DNA of 38,183 nucleotides, taken from NCBI GenBank assembly GCA_025356295.1, contig JANXUJ010000235.1, positions 1-38,183 of the forward strand. Reading direction: 5' to 3'. Below, piece by piece: positions 33,236-38,183 of the stretch. A model generated the notes under the pieces. That model was not told the origin of the DNA. It was given only the letters and a program-made list of their open reading frames with translations, and did no database searches. The DNA comes from Cyanobacteriota bacterium (GTDB lineage Bacteria > Cyanobacteriota > Cyanobacteriia > Pseudanabaenales > Pseudanabaenaceae). Every line of letters begins with the position of its first letter. Positions within the stretch are counted from its first letter, which is position 1. A program made the position numbers and the translations under genes.

Positions 33236-33694
33236 ATGCTAGCATTTTGGTTGATTGATACTGTGGTTGATAAAGACATCCAGAAAATAGAGAATATTTC
33301 AGGAGTTGTTGCTATATTGACAAGGCAGTTAATCGGAGAAACTTGTCATCAGGTTCGCTTTAGTTATGGAGACGAATTGCATCTTGATTGTGGTGAAATG
33401 TCTCTTTGTGATCATCCTAAATTACGAAATTTCTACAAAGGAAGCTGGAGATTTGGGGCGAGAGCAACACCGTGGTTACTTAAAAAAGCAGATCAAGTTT
33501 TACTTAATTCAGAAGAGCCTGAAACTGATATAGAAGTTAAAAGCGCCAAAAAACTTACTCAAGAAAGTCTAGAGAACAAAAAAATCCTTAAGATTGAAAT
33601 CAATCCAAATAATTTAGAGCTACAAATTTTATTTGAAGAGAGTTATGAACTAATTCTTCAACCAGATTTAGATGACCTTGATTTATCTTATTAG
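33236..33694 (+). CDS. hypothetical protein, possible RYG/W fold
   Basis: This 152-residue protein is not recognised with confidence. Visible features are LTRQLIGETCHQVRFSYGDELHLDCG followed by YKGSWRFGARATPWLL, a pattern like small bacterial proteins that have a 'vrlgyGdel...f.g..... G.W.l...a.W' layout. The last 60 residues are acidic and Lys-rich (EEPETDIEVKSAKKL), then a strand pair. No signal peptide or membrane segment. The ATG lies 30 bp from the divergent ycf46 start, and no Shine-Dalgarno sequence is seen. Relation to neighbours is unknown. Confidence 0.65.
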   Translation: MLAFWLIDTVVDKDIQKIENISGVVAILTRQLIGETCHQVRFSYGDELHLDCGEMSLCDHPKLRNFYKGSWRFGARATPWLLKKADQVLLNSEEPETDIEVKSAKKLTQESLENKKILKIEINPNNLELQILFEESYELILQPDLDDLDLSY

Positions 33695-33824
33695 GAACTA
33701 TTTATGCCCACTGAACAGATTTTAGAAATTGGACCTGGCTATTTTTGGTCATGCAAATCTATTCACGACAGATGCTAAAATTAATGGGATTGATGGCGCT
33801 TTGTAAGGTTTATAGGGTTTTAAG

Positions 33825-35765
33825 ATGTTGCAAGAGATTCAACTACCTGTTATTGCAACTACTGTTGCCGATATTGTCAAAAAATGGACAATTCAAGATA
33901 GCGAGACACTCTATCGCATTGATGGGTGGGGAGAGCCGTATTTTAGTATCAACGAAGCGGGACATGTGACTGTCTCGCCTAAAGGCGATCGCGGTGGCTG
34001 TATTGACTTATTTGAGTTGGTGAATGACCTAAAGCAGCGCGGTTTAAGGTTGCCCATACTGGTCAGATTTTCTGATATTTTAGCCGATCGCATTGAGCGT
34101 CTAAATGCCACATTTGCGAAAGCGATCGCGCGATATAACTACAACGGTGTTTATCGTGGTGTCTTCCCTGTCAAGGTCAATCAACAGCGTCAACTGGTAG
34201 AAGAAATTGCCAAATATGGTAAGCCATTTCAATTTGGACTGGAGGCAGGTTCTAAACCCGAACTTCTGATTGCGCTGGCGACACTACGCACCCCTGGCTC
34301 TTTGCTGATTTGTAATGGTTATAAAGATGCAGAATATATCGAGACGGCTCTACTAGCACGGAAGCTGGGGCAGAATACGATTATTGTAATCGAGCAGCTT
34401 GAAGAAGTGGAAATGATCATTCGCGCCGCAACCAAGTTGGGGATTGCGCCTGTGGTCGGTGTGCGGGCAAAGCTCAGCGCTAAAGGAATAGGACATTGGG
34501 AAGACTCGACAGGCGATCGCGCTAAGTTTGGGTTGAGTATGTGGGAGATACTAGAAGCAGTTGAGCAATTGGAAGCCGCGAATATGCTGGATTCACTCAA
34601 ATTGCTACACTTCCATATTGGTTCCCAAATTAGTAATATCAGCACCATCAAAGATGCTCTAAAGGAAGCGGGACAAATCTATGTGCAGCTAGCGGCTCTG
34701 GGTGCGCCGATGGGACATCTTGATGTTGGCGGTGGTTTGGGAGTTGACTATGATGGTTCCAAAACTAATTTCTATGCTTCCAAAAACTACAGTATGCAGA
34801 ACTATGCATATGATATTGTCGCCGCGATTAAAGATGCTTGCGCTGAGAAATCTGTTCCTGTGCCGACCCTGACTAGCGAAAGTGGTCGGGCGATCGCCTC
34901 ACATCAGTCAGTCTTAGTATTTGATGTGGTGGGCATTAGTGGCACTCCCAATCAAGCGATCGAGCCATTAAAAGAAGAAGAACATTTAATCGTTCGTAAT
35001 CTCTTTGAAGCATTAGAAAATATTAATGAGAATAACTACCAAGAGATTTATCATGATGCTGTGCAGTTCAACCAAGAAGCAATTAGCCTCTTCACATTTG
35101 GCTATCTCACGCTCAGACAACGCGCCAGAGTCGAGCGCCTCTTTTGGGAATGTTGCGATCGCATTCTCAAAGTAACCCGCAAACTTAACTATGTCCCTGA
35201 TGATCTCGAAGATCTCGAAAAAGCAATGGCGCTGACTTACTATTGCAATTTCTCAGTATTCCAGTCTGCACCCGATAGTTGGGCGATCGATCAACTGTTC
35301 CCGATCATGCCAATCCATCGTCTCAATGAGGAGCCAACCTGTCGCGGCACGATCGCCGATCTCACCTGTGACAGCGATGGCAAAATTGATCGCTTCATCG
35401 ATTTGCGTGATGTCAAATCTACGCTAGAGATGCATCCCTTTATTAACGAGGAACCTTACTTTTTGGCTCTATTTCTCGGTGGAGCCTATCAAGAAATCTT
35501 AGGAGATTTACATAATCTATTTGGCGATACCGATGCCGTGCATATTCACACAACTCCTAACGGGTACAAAGTCGAACATGTGATCAAAGGCGACTCAATG
35601 ACTGAGGTGCTTGCCTATGTGCAGTACAACCGCGAGGCGATGCTTGAAAGTATTCGTCAAGAGACCGAACGCGCGCTCCAAGAAAAGCAAATCACTCTCA
35701 ATGAAGCAAGATTGTTTTTACAAAAGTATGAACATTGCTTAAATGGTTACACTTACCTTAGCTAA
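33825..35765 (+). CDS. speA: biosynthetic arginine decarboxylase
   Basis: SpeA converts arginine to agmatine, the first step of polyamine synthesis, using PLP and Mg2+. The 646-residue length fits the family. Markers are RIDGWGEPYFSINEAGHVTV at the N-terminus, the PLP-lysine loop RGVFPVKVNQQRQLVE, QFGLEAGSKPELL, HFHIGSQISNI, HLDVGGGLGVDYDGS and LTSESGRAIASHQSVLVFD. The substrate-site segment CDSDGKIDRFIDL occurs near the C-terminus. It probably has its own promoter in the 130-bp spacer upstream. A long nested palindrome follows the gene. Confidence 0.97.
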   Translation: MLQEIQLPVIATTVADIVKKWTIQDSETLYRIDGWGEPYFSINEAGHVTVSPKGDRGGCIDLFELVNDLKQRGLRLPILVRFSDILADRIERLNATFAKAIARYNYNGVYRGVFPVKVNQQRQLVEEIAKYGKPFQFGLEAGSKPELLIALATLRTPGSLLICNGYKDAEYIETALLARKLGQNTIIVIEQLEEVEMIIRAATKLGIAPVVGVRAKLSAKGIGHWEDSTGDRAKFGLSMWEILEAVEQLEAANMLDSLKLLHFHIGSQISNISTIKDALKEAGQIYVQLAALGAPMGHLDVGGGLGVDYDGSKTNFYASKNYSMQNYAYDIVAAIKDACAEKSVPVPTLTSESGRAIASHQSVLVFDVVGISGTPNQAIEPLKEEEHLIVRNLFEALENINENNYQEIYHDAVQFNQEAISLFTFGYLTLRQRARVERLFWECCDRILKVTRKLNYVPDDLEDLEKAMALTYYCNFSVFQSAPDSWAIDQLFPIMPIHRLNEEPTCRGTIADLTCDSDGKIDRFIDLRDVKSTLEMHPFINEEPYFLALFLGGAYQEILGDLHNLFGDTDAVHIHTTPNGYKVEHVIKGDSMTEVLAYVQYNREAMLESIRQETERALQEKQITLNEARLFLQKYEHCLNGYTYLS

Positions 35766-35772
35766 ATATAAA

Positions 35773-35880
35773 GGCATATACAGCGCTTTGCGCTTATTAA
35801 GAGCTTAGATAAATTTTTAAAAGCGCCGCTTCGCGGCGCATTTAAAAATTTATCTGTACTACTTAAAGCTGATATATGCC
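35773..35880. terminator. nested palindrome between speA and the HTH-like gene
   Basis: An inner stem of 23 bp (AGATAAATTTTTAAAAGCGC, ending CGC at 35829, pairing with 35833-35855, one mismatch) has a TTC loop. It lies inside an outer stem GGCATATA/TATATGCC (35773-35780/35873-35880) extended by CAGC/GCTG, with a GCGC-TTT-GCGC mini-hairpin at 35783-35793. It sits between convergent genes and should stop transcription both ways, but the layered arms are more elaborate than a simple terminator. Confidence 0.8.
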
Positions 35881-35881
35881 G

Positions 35882-36268
35882 TCATGGATTGCGAAGAGAT
35901 GCGATCGCCTTATTTAGCGATCGCATCTCTTCTAATATCTCGCGCAATAAACGATTAGTTTCATTTTGAGTCGGCTCTTGGACTTGGATAGTGACTTGTT
36001 TCATTTTCAAGACATCGCGCGCAAACCTTGACACCTCAGTTGGATGGAATAGTAACGGTTCGCGATCGCTTTGACGCAATTCAGGATTGAGCCTTGTTGG
36101 ATCATAGGGCAAATTAAGCAATCCCTGAATCGGATCAGTATTGGCATAACGATATACAGAAGCACGCGATCGCCCCAAAGACTTTTGGATTGTATCCACA
36201 TCCATTAGTTCGTAGTTTTTATCAGCATTTAAATCAGGAAGATTTAGGTCAGGAAATAGAAGATTCAT
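35882..36268 (-). CDS. putative helix-turn-helix DNA-binding protein with coiled-coil tail
   Basis: The likely start is ATG 36268, giving 128 residues (MNLLFPDLNLPDLNADKNYE); the longer GTG-started form (36325) adds a segment of uncertain value. MDVDTIQKSLGRSRASVYRYAN looks like a helix-turn-helix of the MerR/resolvase-like type, followed by TEVSRFARDVLKMKQ. The last 30 residues (TNRLLREILEEMRSLNKAIA) form a probable coiled coil for dimerisation. Function is not known. It is likely a small regulator, perhaps of the adjacent Hpt gene. Confidence 0.6.
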   Translation of the reverse strand: MNLLFPDLNLPDLNADKNYELMDVDTIQKSLGRSRASVYRYANTDPIQGLLNLPYDPTRLNPELRQSDREPLLFHPTEVSRFARDVLKMKQVTIQVQEPTQNETNRLLREILEEMRSLNKAIASLRNP

Positions 36269-36350
36269 AAAAAACTTTTCTATACTTTTTTTGTAATCAA
36301 GCAAGGCAGCGATGTTATGCACCACCCATCTTGCCTGATTATAGTCTTAT

Positions 36351-36716
36351 TTAGAGCTTACTAGACTCAAAAATAGAAGACTTTTCAGTAATAAATAGTT
36401 CAACTGCCTGCATTTTTTTGAGCATATCCGCAATTATTTCTAAAGATTGTTCTGAGTCCTGCTCCAACTTTTCAATTTTGTTGACCAAATCCAGTACTTG
36501 TATAGCCCCTACATTACTACTAGCCCCTTTGATATGGTGAGTCTCTATCAAAAGTTGGGCGCGATCGCTATTTGCGATCGCTTTACGAATTTCAGCTATT
36601 CTTGGCAGCGTATCTTCAACATAAACTTGCAAAATCTCAATCTCAAACTCTATATCTCCTTCTGATATGCGATTAAGTTGTTCTAAATCAATAGCAGAGT
36701 TAGATTGCTGATTCAT
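36351..36716 (-). CDS. Hpt (histidine phosphotransfer) domain protein
   Basis: This 121-residue four-helix Hpt protein passes phosphoryl groups between receivers and kinases. The phospho-acceptor motif is ETHHIKGASSNVGA, with His60 fitting the H-x-(L/I)-K-G pattern and Gly70/Ala71 the following turn. No kinase or receiver lies beside it. A receiver-only regulator is encoded at 2536-2922, and the two could be partners, but nothing in the sequence proves it. Transcription is leftward, toward the HTH-like gene 82 bp downstream. Confidence 0.88.
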   Translation of the reverse strand: MNQQSNSAIDLEQLNRISEGDIEFEIEILQVYVEDTLPRIAEIRKAIANSDRAQLLIETHHIKGASSNVGAIQVLDLVNKIEKLEQDSEQSLEIIADMLKKMQAVELFITEKSSIFESSKL

Positions 36717-36860
36717 ATAGCTTAAGGGCTTTACAGCACTTTTTTATTTTTTATATTTTAACTTTATTGATACTCACTATCTATATCAATGTTAGAATGT
36801 GCAGTAAATGTAAAGATTTGCAAAGCTACATATTTGAGTAGCTCAGCATAATTAAAAACC

Positions 36861-36911
36861 AAAATCAGAGCGTGGGTCGCCCGCGTAGCGGATTACCTAC
36901 GCTCTGATTTT
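36861..36911 (+). repeat. palindromic repeat before the ArsA-like gene (GGTCGCCCGC type)
   Basis: AAAATCAGAGCGT (36861-36873) pairs with ACGCTCTGATTTT (36899-36911), extended by GGT/ACC to 17 bp with one wobble. The loop holds CCGC-GTA-GCGG (36881-36891). The 10-mer GGTCGCCCGC at 36875-36884 recurs at 38167-38176 after the ArsA-like gene. It lies 54 bp upstream of the ATG of that gene, so it may be a terminator for upstream RNA or a repeat element. Confidence 0.7.
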
Positions 36912-36965
36912 AAAGTTACTTATTTAAATTAATTCAAAGTTCAAACAAGACGAGTTACACCAACA

Positions 36966-38147
36966 ATGCGTATTATTTTAATGACAGGAAAAGGCGGAGT
37001 TGGTAAGACTTCTGTCGCCGCCGCAACTGGATTGCGCTGTGCTGAATTGGGTTATAAGACTCTAGTTTTGAGTACTGATCCTGCCCATTCCCTCGCTGAT
37101 AGTTTTATGGTGGAGTTGGGACACGATCCTATACAAGTGCGTCCAAACCTTTGGGGAGCAGAGCTAGATGCGTTGCGAGAGCTAGAAGGAAACTGGGGCG
37201 CAGTCAAACGCTATATTAGCGAAGTATTACAAGCTCGTGGTCTGGAAGGTGTGCAAGCCGAAGAGTTAGCGATTTTACCCGGAATGGATGAGATATTTGG
37301 ATTGGTGCGTGTCAAACGGCATAATGACGAAAAAGAATTTGATGTTCTGATAATTGACTCTGCACCCACAGGTACAGCCCTGCGTTTACTATCTCTACCT
37401 GAAGTTGCAGGTTGGTATATGCGGAAGTTTTATAAGCCATTGCAAGGTATGGCTCAGGTTTTGAGTCCTGTATTTAATCCCATTTTTAAGCGTGTAACTG
37501 GCTTCTCTTTACCCGACAAAGATGTAATGGATGCTCCTTATGAGTTTTATGAAGAATTGGAAGCTCTCGAAAAAATCCTCACGGACAACACCACCACAAC
37601 CGTAAGGCTGGTGACTAATCCTGAGAAAATGGTGATCAATGAGTCATTGAGAGCGCATTCTTATCTCAGTCTTTACAATGTCGCTACCGATATGGTGATC
37701 GCCAATCGGATCATTCCTGAAGAAGTACAAGACCCATTCTTTAAAGCTTGGAAAGAAAATCAGAAGCAATATTGCGAACAAATCCATCGAGATTTTCATC
37801 CTCTACCAATCAAAGAAATTCCCCTCTATGCTGAAGAAATGTGTGGGATTCCAGCTTTGGAACGCTTGAAAGAGACTCTATACGGTGATGAAGACCCATC
37901 TCAGGTCTATTACAAAGAGAACACGATGCGTGTAACTGAAGAGAATAAGCAGTACTGTTTAGAATTATATTTACCTGGTGTGCCGAAAGAGAAAATTGAG
38001 CTAACTAAGACGGGCGATGAGCTAAACATTAGAATCGGCAATCATCGCCGTAATCTAGTTTTACCTCAAGCTTTATCGGTGTTACAGACTGCTGGTGCAA
38101 AAATGGAAGATGATTATCTAAAAATCCGATTTTCAACTCCTGTTTAG
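36966..38147 (+). CDS. ArsA/Get3-like ATPase with C-terminal HSP20-like domain
   Basis: This 393-residue P-loop ATPase of the ArsA/TRC40 family has the deviant Walker A GKGGVGKT (8-15), followed by [12 protein letters not shown], switch II-like [21 protein letters not shown] and ANRIIPEEV. Residues about 310-393 ([40 protein letters not shown]) form a small beta-sandwich like alpha-crystallin/HSP20 domains. This domain combination occurs in cyanobacteria and plants. Such proteins may help target tail-anchored membrane proteins, and an arsenite pump role is unlikely because no arsB-like gene or metal-binding Cys pair is seen. The start is the ATG directly before IILMTGKGG. It appears monocistronic. 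Confidence 0.93.
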   Translation: MRIILMTGKGGVGKTSVAAATGLRCAELGYKTLVLSTDPAHSLADSFMVELGHDPIQVRPNLWGAELDALRELEGNWGAVKRYISEVLQARGLEGVQAEELAILPGMDEIFGLVRVKRHNDEKEFDVLIIDSAPTGTALRLLSLPEVAGWYMRKFYKPLQGMAQVLSPVFNPIFKRVTGFSLPDKDVMDAPYEFYEELEALEKILTDNTTTTVRLVTNPEKMVINESLRAHSYLSLYNVATDMVIANRIIPEEVQDPFFKAWKENQKQYCEQIHRDFHPLPIKEIPLYAEEMCGIPALERLKETLYGDEDPSQVYYKENTMRVTEENKQYCLELYLPGVPKEKIELTKTGDELNIRIGNHRRNLVLPQALSVLQTAGAKMEDDYLKIRFSTPV

Positions 38148-38166
38148 CAAAAAACCTAGAAAAGCA

Positions 38167-38183
38167 GGTCGCCCGCTACGCGG
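38167..38183 (+). repeat. partial second copy of the GGTCGCCCGC-type repeat, cut by window edge
   Basis: GGTCGCCCGCTACGCGG starts 19 bp after the ArsA-like stop and shares GGTCGCCCGC with the repeat at 36875. The matching 3' arm is outside the window, so the structure and any terminator role are not visible. Confidence 0.45.

Noticed and set aside
33704..33778. 24-codon ORF (MPTEQILEIGPG) between the unknown gene and speA
   Set aside because: Too short, no ribosome-binding site, and no second line of support. A different frame reads GHANLFTTDAKINGIDGAL, so decay of a small gene is possible but not shown.
1..38183. CRISPR arrays, tRNA or rRNA genes
   Set aside because: No regularly spaced repeats, no cloverleaf with intact acceptor/TΨC arms and no rRNA-like conserved blocks were seen on reading both strands.

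Overview
The window comes from a cyanobacterial chromosome. It opens with the photosystem II operon psbE-psbF-psbL-psbJ. It also carries ferrochelatase, a cyanobacterial-type four-part anion uptake operon, an SLH-OprB outer-membrane porin, a Ycf46 ATPase and a cyanobacterial arginine decarboxylase. The HIP1 octamer (GCGATCGC) and its derivatives recur throughout coding and non-coding DNA. Base composition, protein style and the many palindromic gene ends suggest a Pseudanabaena-like filamentous cyanobacterium, but the genus is inference.

Layout. 1-556: degraded small-gene DNA, including a one-base-frameshifted antitoxin-like gene, then the psb leader. 557-1541: psbEFLJ with unusually wide spacers and a strong terminator. 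1584-2959: DUF362 protein overlapping a receiver-only response regulator. 3057-4119: ferrochelatase without the usual cyanobacterial C-terminal Chl-binding extension. 4323-11631: ABC uptake operon (binding lipoprotein, SLH porin, permease, ATPase fused to a binding-protein-like domain, second ATPase). The binding protein looks like CmpA (bicarbonate, BCT1) rather than NrtA (nitrate), and the internal porin fits the cmp operon of Synechocystis. 11645-14529: three minus-strand genes (long GST-like protein, methyltransferase, orphan DevA-type ATPase). 15002-18616: smc. 18721-18835: a 115-bp MITE-like element with perfect 25-bp terminal inverted repeats. 18890-19687: RecB-like nuclease. 19747-24168: tight three-gene operon (nucleotide-translocase/MFS protein with HEAT repeats, cyclic-nucleotide-binding protein, patatin phospholipase). 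24207-25631: photolyase. 25939-28473: glycogen phosphorylase. 28593-29423: tatC. 29544-31280: HerA-like ATPase with an odd P-loop. 31306-31536: truncated HEPN toxin-like remnant. 31700-33205: ycf46. 33236-33694: unknown protein. 33825-35765: speA. 35882-36716: putative HTH protein and Hpt protein. 36966-38147: ArsA/Get3-like ATPase with an HSP20-like tail.

How it fits together. Most genes are housekeeping: photosystem assembly, haem, inorganic carbon uptake, chromosome segregation, glycogen use, protein export and polyamine synthesis. The accessory signal lies between genes: broken toxin/antitoxin-type genes, a MITE-like element, and a family of long palindromes that end genes or sit inside operons, several with GCTTTGCG, GCTTCGC or CCGCGTAGCGG-type cores. 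I found no tRNA, rRNA, CRISPR array, intact transposase or complete defence system. No wholly new system can be proven from sequence alone. The best leads are the hairpin-punctuated cmp-type operon, the transporter-HEAT/CNB/patatin operon and the HerA-like ATPase without NurA.
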